Source: Oscillospiraceae bacterium
Lineage (GTDB): Bacteria; Bacillota_A; Clostridia; Oscillospirales; CAG-272
Assembly: GCA_015063335.1 (NCBI GenBank)
Contig: SVUH01000007.1
Coordinates: 1-58,626, forward strand
Reading direction: 5' to 3'
DNA: 58,626 bases
The notes beneath the pieces were generated by a model. The model saw nothing but the letters and a program-made list of their open reading frames with translations, ran no database searches and had not been told where the DNA came from. Position 1 is the stretch's first letter, and the number at the start of each line of letters is the position of its first letter. The position numbers were made by a program, and so were the translations under genes. Shown here in pieces: positions 33,183 through 40,013 of this stretch.

Positions 33183-33386
33183 AAATAAAAAATGCGCCAA
33201 CCGAAGTCAGCGCATAAAAAACGCAAACCCCGATAGTCGCCAAACTAGTCTAATATAAGCATGTTTACATACTTGCATAGTTGGAGTTTGCATTTTTATC
33301 AAAATCCTCATACACAAGTATGATTAAAAAAGGGCATAATTATCCCCATGTAAAACATACTTAAAAATTATTCAACTAGCTTGGCA
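33183..33386 (-). ncRNA. Structured leader RNA, copy C (unrecognised class)
   Basis: The closing stem pairs GCCAAGCTAGTT (33374-33385) with GACTAGTTTGGC (33239-33250). The second stem is AAGTATGTTT/AAACATGCTT, the third element GGGGATAATTATGCCC plus T-run, and the fourth stem CATACTTG/CAAGTATG. Its loop (33283-33297, AAAAATGCAAACTCC) can pair over 15 bp with 33217-33231 (GGGGTTTGCGTTTTT). The terminator at 33192-33215 ends the RNA 28 nt before the cargo start. All paired regions differ in sequence from copies A and B but keep pairing. Confidence 0.75.
33192..33215 (-). terminator. UUCG-loop terminator of leader RNA C
   Basis: ATGCGCTGAC-TTCG-GTTGGCGCAT followed by TTTTTT on the minus strand. 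Confidence 0.85.
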
Positions 33387-33391
33387 AATTT

Positions 33392-33420
33392 ATTATACCA
33401 CATTTTATATCCGTTTTCAA
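33392..33420 (-). promoter_or_regulatory. sigma-A promoter of leader RNA C
   Basis: Minus-strand TTGAAA (33415-33420) and TATAAT (33392-33397), 17-nt spacer ending ATGTGG; the conserved RNA begins 6 nt downstream. Confidence 0.83.
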
Positions 33421-33507
33421 TAGGAAAATAAAAAATACCGCAAACAAATCGTTTGCGGTATAGATTATTTGGATTTTAAAGTATTTATGGAAGATATAAG
33501 CATCCTG
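33393..33507. repeat. Direct repeat bounding RNA cassette C, right copy
   Basis: It holds the 3' end of the intact S23-type gene, its terminator (33435-33461) and the promoter region now driving leader RNA C. The diverged second copy is at 32629-32748. Confidence 0.8.
33435..33461. terminator. Terminator of the S23-type gene
   Basis: ATACCGCAAAC and GTTTGCGGTAT form a hairpin 4 nt after the stop codon, followed by TTTTTTATTTTCC on the minus strand. Confidence 0.8.
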
Positions 33508-33806
33508 CGTATGCTTCCGCAATCGTGAATAGATTGTTTTAAGTCGACGTGTGATATAATTTCAGATTTTTCAAGTAATTCAAGCCAATACTCGGTTTCA
33601 TAACATTCCTTTAGTGCGATTTGCAGCTTTGAGACAAAATCGGCGGTGCTTTGCGCGTAATTTGCCTCACGAATATTCGCTCCAATGCTTGTAGCTGAGC
33701 GCTCAAGCTGATTTTTTAGTGAATAATGCCCTTGAATGGTGTCGCATAAATGCAATATGTCTATTGCAAACGCCATTGATAAATCCACAAGCTTGTTTTC
33801 TTTCAT
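33465..33806 (-). CDS. Four-helix-bundle protein (S23/TIGR02436-type)
   Basis: A 113-residue helical protein, start ATG 33806 behind TTGGAGGA. The family signature is clear: YSLKNQLERSATSIGANIRE, then ADFVSKLQIALKECYETEYW, then IRRMLISSINTLKS. Members were first noticed as intervening-sequence ORFs in 23S rRNA, and the family includes the Avd accessory proteins of diversity-generating retroelements. No reverse transcriptase or variable repeat is nearby, so a DGR role is not supported. Function unknown. A 3' remnant of a second copy lies at 32701-32748. Confidence 0.88.
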   Translation of the reverse strand: MKENKLVDLSMAFAIDILHLCDTIQGHYSLKNQLERSATSIGANIREANYAQSTADFVSKLQIALKECYETEYWLELLEKSEIISHVDLKQSIHDCGSIRRMLISSINTLKSK

Positions 33807-33814
33807 GAATCCTC

Positions 33815-34040
33815 CAAAAGGTAATTAAATGAAATCGTGCGGCATTTAGCCGCACGATGAAATCACTTCGTGATGAAATCCGCTGACGCGGATGAAATCG
33901 AAACTGTGCTTCGGTTGAATTAAATCCGCCACCGCCGCGCACGGCGATTTCATCCGAGCCTTGCGAGGATTTAATCCCGTAGGGATTTATCCCGCCCTCG
34001 CAGAGGCGGATTTAATTGCATTTGCCGAACGGCAAATGCC
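33815..34040. repeat. Array of small hairpins separated by GATGAAATC/GATTTAATC
   Basis: Short palindromes (for example GTGCGGC..GCCGCAC, ACTTCGT, CGCTGACGCG, GCATTTGCC..GGCAAATGC) are separated by GATGAAATC-like spacers, which switch to GATTTCATC/GATTTAATC in the second half, so the array is itself roughly palindromic. It fills the whole gap between the S23-type gene and guaA. Confidence 0.8.
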
Positions 34041-35042
34041 TCATTCCCACTCAATGGTACCGGTAGGCTTAGGCGTAAGATCATAAAGAACTCTATTGAT
34101 TCCCTCGACCTCGTCGGTTATACGAGCGGTTATCTTGTGGAGAACTGCGTAGGGAATTTCCTCAATAGTCGCGCTCATTGCGTCCTTGGTGTTGACGGCG
34201 CGGATTATTGCGGGCCAGCCCTCGTAGCGGCTGTCGTCCTTAACACCGACACTCTTCATGTCGGGTACAACTACGAAATACTGCCATACCTTCTCGGCAA
34301 GACCGTTCTTGTCAAATTCGTCGCGAAGAATTGCGTCAGCCTCGCGAAGCGCGTTCAGACGGTCGCGGGTGATAGCACCGAGGCAACGGACACCGAGTCC
34401 GGGACCGGGGAACGGCTGACGGTAAACCATAGCGTGGGGAAGTCCGAGAGCCTCACCGACTACGCGAACCTCGTCCTTAAAGAGGAGCTTAATGGGCTCA
34501 ACAAGCTCAAAATTGAGGTCCTCGGGCAAGCCGCCTACGTTGTGGTGCGACTTAACTGCCTTTTTGCCCTCTGCCTGCTTAACGCTCTCAAGAATGTCGG
34601 GATAAATAGTACCCTGAGCGAGGAAATCAACTCCCTCGAGCTTTCTTGCCTCGTCAGCGAAAACCTCGATAAACTCTTTTCCGATTATCTTTCTCTTGCT
34701 TTCGGGGTCAGAAACGTTCTCCAAAAGATTGAGGAAACGGTCGGTAGCGTCAACGTAAATAAGGTTTGCGTCAAGCTGGTTGCGGAAAACCTCGATAACG
34801 TTTTCGGACTCGTTCTTTCTCATAAGTCCGTGGTTTACGTGTACGCAAACGAGCTGCTTGCCGATTGCCTTAATAAGGAGCGCCGCAACGACGGAGCTGT
34901 CAACTCCGCCCGAAAGAGCGAGAAGCACGCGTCTCTCACCTACCTGACGGCGTACAAGCTCTACCTGCTCGTCGATAAACGCATTCGCAAGCTCGGGAGT
35001 CGTGATACGCTGCATAGTATCGGGTCTTTTGTTAGAATCCAT
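34041..35042 (-). CDS. guaA: GMP synthase ATP-pyrophosphatase subunit (no glutaminase domain)
   Basis: A 333-residue protein that matches only the C-terminal two thirds of bacterial GuaA (about 510 residues). The PP-loop is LLALSGGVDSSVVAAL (about 40-55); the dimerisation domain has RQPFPGPGLGVRCLG and ends in DLTPKPTGTIEWE, a complete GuaA C-terminus. It converts XMP to GMP with ATP and ammonia. The class I glutamine amidotransferase domain is absent, and no amidotransferase gene is in the window, so a separate GuaAa-type subunit elsewhere or direct use of ammonia is needed. Start ATG 35042 follows CGGAGGA. The gene is monocistronic. Confidence 0.92.
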   Translation of the reverse strand: MDSNKRPDTMQRITTPELANAFIDEQVELVRRQVGERRVLLALSGGVDSSVVAALLIKAIGKQLVCVHVNHGLMRKNESENVIEVFRNQLDANLIYVDATDRFLNLLENVSDPESKRKIIGKEFIEVFADEARKLEGVDFLAQGTIYPDILESVKQAEGKKAVKSHHNVGGLPEDLNFELVEPIKLLFKDEVRVVGEALGLPHAMVYRQPFPGPGLGVRCLGAITRDRLNALREADAILRDEFDKNGLAEKVWQYFVVVPDMKSVGVKDDSRYEGWPAIIRAVNTKDAMSATIEEIPYAVLHKITARITDEVEGINRVLYDLTPKPTGTIEWE

Positions 35043-35089
35043 TTTTGTATCCTCCGAAAAATTAGATTTTCATAAAAATTTATAGAAAT

Positions 35090-35118
35090 ATTTTATACCT
35101 TTTTTTGACGCTTGTCAA
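35090..35118 (-). promoter_or_regulatory. sigma-A promoter of guaA
   Basis: Minus-strand consensus TTGACA (35113-35118), 17-nt spacer, TAAAAT (35090-35095). Confidence 0.75.
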
Positions 35119-35168
35119 GAAAAAATATATGCCTTTTTCATATTTTTACCATTTTCACAATTGCGAGG

Positions 35169-35190
35169 CGTATTTTTATAAAAAAATACG
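35169..35190 (-). terminator. Probable terminator of the galK-rlmH operon
   Basis: CGTATTTTT pairs with AAAAATACG; weak AT-rich stem 15 nt after the rlmH stop codon. Confidence 0.45.
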
Positions 35191-35204
35191 AAAAATTAAC
35201 GCAA

Positions 35205-35684
35205 TTATTTGTGGTAATGAGTGCCCTTGATTATGTTGAAGCCGCGATATAGCGCTTCAAGCAGGATAACGCGCATAAGCTGATGCGGAAAGGTGAGCTT
35301 CGATACGGAGAGCCGCAGGTCACATTCCTTTTTTACTCTCTCGTCAAGTCCGTGCGAGCTGCCGATCACAAGGCATATCTCGCCGTGGCTCGTTGCCACC
35401 TCGTCCATCTTCGCCGCAAGCTCCTCCGAGGAGAGCTGCCGTCCCTCGACGCAAAGCGCGATCTTGTAAGCTCTTTTTGGCAGCTCGGCAAGAATTTTAT
35501 CTGCCTCGCGGGAGAGCACCGCCGCTATCTGCGCCTCGTTCGGCGAGTCTGGAAGCTTTTCTTCCTTTAGGTTGACCGTCGTCAGCTTACAAAAGCCGCC
35601 GAGTCTTTTTTCGTATTCCGCCGCCGCCTCGCGGAGATAGCTCTCCTTTAGCGTGCCGACGGTAATAAACTTTACGTTTATCAT
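35205..35684 (-). CDS. rlmH: 23S rRNA (pseudouridine1915-N3)-methyltransferase RlmH
   Basis: A 159-residue SPOUT-family methyltransferase that methylates pseudouridine 1915 in helix 69 of assembled ribosomes. The knotted cofactor site is visible as CLVIGSSHGLDERVKKECDL and LSVSKLTFPHQLMRVILLEA, and the family C-terminus FNIIKGTHYHK is complete. Length is as usual. Start ATG 35684 lies 5 nt after the stop codon of the membrane protein gene, so it is the last gene of a three-gene operon. Confidence 0.96.
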   Translation of the reverse strand: MINVKFITVGTLKESYLREAAAEYEKRLGGFCKLTTVNLKEEKLPDSPNEAQIAAVLSREADKILAELPKRAYKIALCVEGRQLSSEELAAKMDEVATSHGEICLVIGSSHGLDERVKKECDLRLSVSKLTFPHQLMRVILLEALYRGFNIIKGTHYHK

Positions 35685-35689
35685 ACAGT

Positions 35690-36106
35690 TTATCCCCTCC
35701 CAAAAAATCCGAGAATAACGGGGAGCACCGTAAGCTCAAAGACGTCAATGAGAAACGTGAATACAAAGGCAAAGCACGCGATAAGCAAGGGGCGCGAGCG
35801 ACGAAGCCTATACGCGCCGTCCGCGATAAACTCCGTCTTTTGCTCGGGTGTCCAATCGGCGGGGAGCATATCCTCGGTGACTCCCTTGCGTGAAAAGCCT
35901 CGGTTATAGATAAGATACCAAAGAATGAGCGCGGTTGCCACATCCGTGTAGCCTATGAGAATGTAAAGGGAATACTCCACGAAAAGCTCAAGCAGCAGTC
36001 TGTATGAGAAAAATACTGCCATGGTTGCCGCGATAAGGCACAAAAGACGAAGAATGTTTCCGTAGAGACGGCGCTTGTCTATGGGATTTTTCTCTTTTTT
36101 TGCCAT
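35690..36106 (-). CDS. Small membrane protein of unknown function
   Basis: A 138-residue protein with three hydrophobic segments (about 15-37, 42-63 and 105-130) and a polar loop (FSRKGVTEDMLPADWTPEQK) between the second and third. I do not recognise the family. Start ATG 36104-36106 is 2 nt after the galactokinase-like stop codon, and the ribosome site (AAAGG) lies inside that gene. Longer upstream starts overlap galK and are rejected. Location between galK and rlmH suggests co-transcription, not function. Confidence 0.75.
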   Translation of the reverse strand: MAKKEKNPIDKRRLYGNILRLLCLIAATMAVFFSYRLLLELFVEYSLYILIGYTDVATALILWYLIYNRGFSRKGVTEDMLPADWTPEQKTEFIADGAYRLRRSRPLLIACFAFVFTFLIDVFELTVLPVILGFFGRG

Positions 36107-36108
36107 TT

Positions 36109-37389
36109 TTAGAATACCTTTACAGCACCAACGGGGCGAATACGAAGTACTATGCACTTGCCCTCGCCGAATACGCCGTCCATGACCTTGCGGTAGTTTT
36201 CGACCTCGGACGCGGGAACGTAAGCCTGCGTCGTGCCTGCAAAGCCGCCGCCGTGTACTCTCCATGCCGCGCGTTTGCCCCTGAGAGCGTCCTCGGCAAG
36301 GCAGAGGGCAAGGGAAAGGCCCTGCTCGGTAAGATTCTTGGTGGTGTATACGTTCTGGAGGTAGCAGAACGAGGATCTGCCCGAGGAGAGGACCTCGGAG
36401 AAGAATGCATCGAGGTCGCCCTGTTTGAGTGCCGCCGTCTGCGCCTTTACTCGCTCGTTTTCATTCATAAAGTGGAGTGCGCGCAAGATCGCTCTGTCGC
36501 CAACCTTTTCGCGCAGCACGGGTATCTCGCGGACGAGCTCACAGCGGCAAACGTCGCGAAGCACGCTCTTTCCGAAATGAGCGGCAACTGCCTTCATTTC
36601 CTTGGGAACGGAAGCATAGTCGTCGGTGAGGTCTGCGTGGTTTCCGCCTGTGTTCACGATGCAGAGATTGTAGCCATGAGCAGAGAGGTCAAAATCAAGC
36701 TTTTCGATAACGGGAGCGGAGGGGTCTTTAAAGTCGATCGCGACGATACCGCCGACGGCGCACGCAACCTGATCCATAAGACCGCAGGGCTTGCCGAAGA
36801 ATACGTTCTCCGAGTACTGCGCGAGCATTGCTATCTCAACGTTATCAACACCACCGTCGTTATAGAAGTGGCTGAGAATATTTCCGATCATATCCTCGAA
36901 TGCCGCAGAGGACGAAAGTCCCGAGCCCTTGAGGACGTTTGAGGTGGTGTATGCATCAAAGCCGCCAATTGCGTGGTTGTTCTTTAAAAAACTTGCGCAC
37001 ATACCCGCGATGATCGACTCGGACGAGCCGAATTTTTCACTTACGGGCGCGGAGTACGCGCCAAAATCAACTACGTCCTCGGGAAAGCCCTCGCTCTTTA
37101 CGCGAATGACCGAGTCGTCGCGCTTTGCGGCAACGGCAATAATATCAAGGTCGATCGACGCCGCGACAACACAGCCGTGGTTGTGGTCGGTGTGGTTGCC
37201 CGAGAGCTCGCTTCTTCCCGCAACGGAGAAAAGAGAGATCTCGCGCTCGCCGTAAAGGCTTTCAAAATCCTTGATCGCGCCTATATATCTTTGCTTTTGG
37301 AGGGCGACTGCGCTCTCGCCGTAAATGTAGGCAAATTTTGCGTCAAGCTCCCCCGAATTTATGTGGTCTATCATTTTTGAAGTATTCAT
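36109..37389 (-). CDS. Galactokinase-family GHMP kinase
   Basis: A 426-residue sugar kinase. The galactokinase signature is present as GRSELSGNHTDHNHG (about 58-72), the ATP-binding GHMP motif is KGSGLSSSAAFE (about 142-153), and the third motif is WRVHGGGFAGTTQAYV near the C-terminus. An N-terminal extension of about 45 residues and changes in motif 1 (typical form GRVNLIGEHTDYN) leave the substrate open: galactose is likely, another hexose or N-acetylhexosamine is possible. Start ATG 37389 follows CGGAGGA. It leads the operon with the membrane protein and rlmH. No galT or galE is nearby. Confidence 0.88.
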   Translation of the reverse strand: MNTSKMIDHINSGELDAKFAYIYGESAVALQKQRYIGAIKDFESLYGEREISLFSVAGRSELSGNHTDHNHGCVVAASIDLDIIAVAAKRDDSVIRVKSEGFPEDVVDFGAYSAPVSEKFGSSESIIAGMCASFLKNNHAIGGFDAYTTSNVLKGSGLSSSAAFEDMIGNILSHFYNDGGVDNVEIAMLAQYSENVFFGKPCGLMDQVACAVGGIVAIDFKDPSAPVIEKLDFDLSAHGYNLCIVNTGGNHADLTDDYASVPKEMKAVAAHFGKSVLRDVCRCELVREIPVLREKVGDRAILRALHFMNENERVKAQTAALKQGDLDAFFSEVLSSGRSSFCYLQNVYTTKNLTEQGLSLALCLAEDALRGKRAAWRVHGGGFAGTTQAYVPASEVENYRKVMDGVFGEGKCIVLRIRPVGAVKVF

Positions 37390-37428
37390 AGCTTAAAAAA
37401 TCCTCCGTTAAGAAATTATACATTGAAT

Positions 37429-37457
37429 ATTATATCATGTAAACTCGGTAAGCACAA
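37429..37457 (-). promoter_or_regulatory. sigma-A promoter of the galactokinase-rlmH operon
   Basis: Minus-strand TTGTGC (37452-37457) and TATAAT (37429-37434) with a 17-nt spacer ending CATGA. Confidence 0.7.
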
Positions 37458-37498
37458 GGGCTTTTGATCATTTTTTTAGTTTTTTCACCGCGCCGTAC

Positions 37499-37527
37499 TT
37501 GAAAAAAAGGCAGTTGTGTGATACAAT
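37499..37527 (+). promoter_or_regulatory. sigma-A promoter of the polytopic membrane protein gene
   Basis: TTGAAA (37499-37504), 17-nt spacer containing TTGTGTGA, TACAAT (37522-37527). Confidence 0.78.
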
Positions 37528-37559
37528 GGTCGTGTGAACTACTTACGCAAGGAGAAAAA

Positions 37560-38426
37560 ATGCGTTACTTTAAGAATTTTGCCGTTTTTTGTTCGGGGCT
37601 TGCCGCCTTTGCGGGTACGGTATTTCTTTTGCTCCGATTTTCGGGGTTCGATCTGAAAAACGTAGAGGAGGAGCTTGGGCTTATTGACAAGCTGAAGCTC
37701 TATTTTTCAAAAACAGACCGCCTTGATAACTTTTTGATGCTTTTGCTCGTCGCGTTCTTCGTCTTGTCCGTCGCCGCGGCGTGCGCATTGACGAAGATAC
37801 CGTGCGTGTCGTTTTTTTTCACTCTGCCGCCCTTGGCGCTTGCCATCGATATGTTCAAGGCAGAGAAATTCAATTCAAGTCCTATGATGTATATTATCCT
37901 TGCCGTCATTGCGGCGGCAGGCGCGCTTTTTTCATGCCTCGGACGTGATAAAAAAACGGGAGGACGGCAGGGAGCAATTGCGAATTCGCTCGCCGCACTT
38001 CTCACGGGAGCCTTTTGCTTTTACGTTTGGTATAGGCAGAGAGAGCTCGTCGGACTTGATGCAGAGGAGAGTCTTGGACTTAACTTTTTTGATTTTGAAA
38101 TATATACGGGTATTGAAAATGCAGATTTAAAAATACTGTTGATTTTTGCAATAGTATACGCGGCGATAGCCGTCGTGCTCCTGCTTCTCGGAAATATCTA
38201 TTTTATTGGCCCGTGCCTTACGCTCCCGCCTGCGGCAGCGGCGATCTATCTCTGGAATGCCGAAAAGATATCAGCCCACGCAGAGGTGGTAGTCACTCTC
38301 TCGGTCGCTGCATTCCTTACCTCCTTAGTCTGCGCCCTCCTCGGCGTTGCCGTGCAGAGGACGCGGGGGATGCGTTTTTCCACCTTTTTTGAGAAAAAGG
38401 TGGAGCCAAAAAACTTTAAAAAATAA
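37560..38426 (+). CDS. Polytopic membrane protein of unknown function
   Basis: A 288-residue protein starting at ATG 37560 behind AAGGAG. It has about eight hydrophobic segments in two similar halves; SGFDLKNVEEELGLIDKLKL in the first loop and a loop around ESLGLNFFDFEIYTGI in the second. I do not recognise the family. The last 20 or so residues (from about MRFSTFFEKKVEPKN) are encoded by the R-B repeat at 38360-38458 and are unlikely to belong to the ancestral protein. Confidence 0.78.
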   Translation: MRYFKNFAVFCSGLAAFAGTVFLLLRFSGFDLKNVEEELGLIDKLKLYFSKTDRLDNFLMLLLVAFFVLSVAAACALTKIPCVSFFFTLPPLALAIDMFKAEKFNSSPMMYIILAVIAAAGALFSCLGRDKKTGGRQGAIANSLAALLTGAFCFYVWYRQRELVGLDAEESLGLNFFDFEIYTGIENADLKILLIFAIVYAAIAVVLLLLGNIYFIGPCLTLPPAAAAIYLWNAEKISAHAEVVVTLSVAAFLTSLVCALLGVAVQRTRGMRFSTFFEKKVEPKNFKK

Positions 38427-38458
38427 AGTTTTTGTTGGTGTAGCAAAAGACGGAAATA
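38360..38458. repeat. 3'-end-associated repeat (family R-B), copy 4, coding
   Basis: Here the repeat is on the opposite strand relative to copies 1-3, matching the plus-strand gene it ends. It has CCACCTTTTTT/AAAAAAGGTGG-like and AACTTTAAAAAATAAAGTT palindromes and the block GACGCGGGGGATGCG. It supplies the gene's final codons and its TAA stop at 38424-38426. Confidence 0.75.
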
Positions 38459-38490
38459 TTAATTGAATAACACAGAATAATTTCTTGTAT

Positions 38491-38567
38491 AGTTTTCTTT
38501 TGCTACCTTTTCTTTTTTAAAAGAAAAGTAGAAGAAAGCCGTCGGACCCTACGTACCGACGACTTTC
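38491..38567. repeat. R-A hairpin plus CCCTACGTAC hairpin
   Basis: Reverse-orientation copy of the 17435-type composite: R-A hairpin 38491-38531, then AAAGCCGTCGG/CCGACGACTTT around ACCCTACGTA. A right half-copy of the second hairpin (GACGACTTTCGTT) recurs at 38810-38822 beyond the MITE-like element. Confidence 0.72.
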
Positions 38568-38628
38568 GTTTTTATTAAAAAATAGAGCAAACCAAGTTAC
38601 AGTTTTTTACCGTAGCTTTGTCAGCGTT

Positions 38629-38771
38629 AGCCTTCCCCAGTGGGGGAAGGTGGCATTGACGAGCCGATGGTGCGAGTCAATGACGGATGAGGTGTTAAAG
38701 AATGAATTGAATATATGACACCTCATCCGTCACTCGCAAGCTCGTGACACCTTCCCCCGCTGGGGAAGGCT
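38629..38771. repeat. MITE-like inverted repeat 3
   Basis: Ends AGCCTTCCCCAGTGGGGGAAGG and CCTTCCCCCGCTGGGGAAGGCT (20-nt class arms) with inner GACGGATGAGGTGT/ACACCTCATCCGTC pairing. Related to the elements at 6342 and 26656. The rest of 38568-38885 has a GGGAGGAGCAAGCCCCTCCC palindrome (38830-38850) and no gene. Confidence 0.8.
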
Positions 38772-38885
38772 AATTGTTACAAGAGCCTTTGAGTGTATGT
38801 TTTTATAAAGACGACTTTCGTTAAAAAAACGGGAGGAGCAAGCCCCTCCCCTACCGTATATCAATATACAGTGCTTTATTTTTTT

Positions 38886-38934
38886 GTACAGTTTTCTTTT
38901 GCTTACTTTTCTTTTTCGTAAAAGAAAAGTAAGA
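38886..38934. repeat. Poly-purine hairpin repeat (family R-A)
   Basis: CTTACTTTTCTTTTAC pairs with GTAAAAGAAAAGTAAG on the minus strand, followed by GCAAAAGAAAACTGTAC. It directly abuts the M24 peptidase stop codon and may terminate that operon. Confidence 0.72.
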
Positions 38935-38939
38935 ATAAA

Positions 38940-40013
38940 TTATATCTCAATAAGATTCTTGGGGCTGTGTGTGAGGTTTATTACAGCTCCGTTTTGGTCA
39001 ACTGCTATCATATCCTCGATGCGGACGCCATATTTGCCCTCGATATAAATACCCGGCTCGACCGTCACGACGTTGCCGCGGCGCAAGAGGGAGCCGTCCT
39101 TTGCCTTGGGAGAGAATGAGGGGGATTCGTGTATAAAAAGACCGACTCCGTGACCGAGAGAATGACCGAAGCATTTTCCGTATCCCGCCTCGTTTATTAC
39201 AGCTCTCGCGACAGCGTCCGCCTCGCGGCAGCCTATACCCTCGTGTATCGCTTCAAGGGAGGCAAGCTGCGCTCGGAGCACGGTATCGTACACCTTTTTC
39301 ATTTCGCTGTCCGCCTTGCCGATAACCACGGTACGTGTCATATCGGAGCAGTAGCCCGCGTACTTTGCGCCAAAATCCATCGTAAGAAATCCACGTGAAA
39401 GCTTTTTGTCGGACGGAACACCGTGGGGCAGAGAGGAAGCCGTTCCCGACACGGCTATGGTATCAAACGCGCACGCCTCCGCGCCATGCTTGCGCATAAA
39501 AAATTCAAGCTCCAAGGCGACCTCGCGCTCGGTCTTATCGGGGGTGATAAATCCGAGAATGTGGTCGAATGCCGCGTCTGTAATGCTCTGCGCCTTAATG
39601 ATAAGCGCAAGCTCGTCTGAGTCCTTGACGGTCCTCATTTCCGTCAGCACGTCGGACGCGCCCGTAGCAAGAGAGACGTCGGGCATTTTCTCGCGCATTT
39701 GTGAAAATGCATGGACGGAAACGTCCGCGTCCTCAATGGCGAGCGTTGCCGCTCCGTTTTCCTTTGCCAGCGTGTTTATGGCGGGGAACATGCCGTCCGT
39801 CGGCACAGTCACCTCAAAGCCGCTTACGGCAAGCTTTGCCGCCTCGGCGTAACGAAAATCCGTTAAAAGAAAGGCGCGGTCGCGGAGAACGAGAAGGTAT
39901 CCGTCGGTGTATGCAAAGCCGCAAAGATAGCGGATATTAAGCTCCGAGGAGATTATAGCGCCGTCTGCACCGAGAACGCCGAGCTCTCTTTGAAATCGCA
40001 GAAGCCGCGTCAT
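38940..40013 (-). CDS. M24 family aminopeptidase (Xaa-Pro aminopeptidase-like)
   Basis: A 357-residue two-domain cytoplasmic peptidase. The N-terminal creatinase-like domain (about 1-120) contains YLCGFAYTDGYLLVL. The pita-bread domain shows the five metal ligands: Asp residues in TMDFGAKYAGYCSDMTRT, His in GHSLGHGVGLFIHE, Glu in VTVEPGIYIEG and Glu in VRIEDM. This points to release of N-terminal residues before proline. Start ATG 40013 follows GGAGG and overlaps the upstream stop codon (ATGA), so it is the last gene of the yqeG operon. Confidence 0.93.
   Translation of the reverse strand: MTRLLRFQRELGVLGADGAIISSELNIRYLCGFAYTDGYLLVLRDRAFLLTDFRYAEAAKLAVSGFEVTVPTDGMFPAINTLAKENGAATLAIEDADVSVHAFSQMREKMPDVSLATGASDVLTEMRTVKDSDELALIIKAQSITDAAFDHILGFITPDKTEREVALELEFFMRKHGAEACAFDTIAVSGTASSLPHGVPSDKKLSRGFLTMDFGAKYAGYCSDMTRTVVIGKADSEMKKVYDTVLRAQLASLEAIHEGIGCREADAVARAVINEAGYGKCFGHSLGHGVGLFIHESPSFSPKAKDGSLLRRGNVVTVEPGIYIEGKYGVRIEDMIAVDQNGAVINLTHSPKNLIEI

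Noticed and set aside
6050..33386. Assignment of the leader RNA to a known class (raiA, T-box, c-di-GMP, TPP, cobalamin, 6S, OLE)
   Set aside because: I see none of the signature sequences of the riboswitch classes I know well. raiA was considered because it is a large clostridial RNA, but it is usually associated with raiA/comFC genes, and I cannot match its consensus from memory.
33465..33806. Diversity-generating retroelement suggested by the Avd-like four-helix-bundle protein
   Set aside because: There is no reverse transcriptase, template repeat or variable C-type lectin gene within the window, and the wider S23 family has many members outside such systems.
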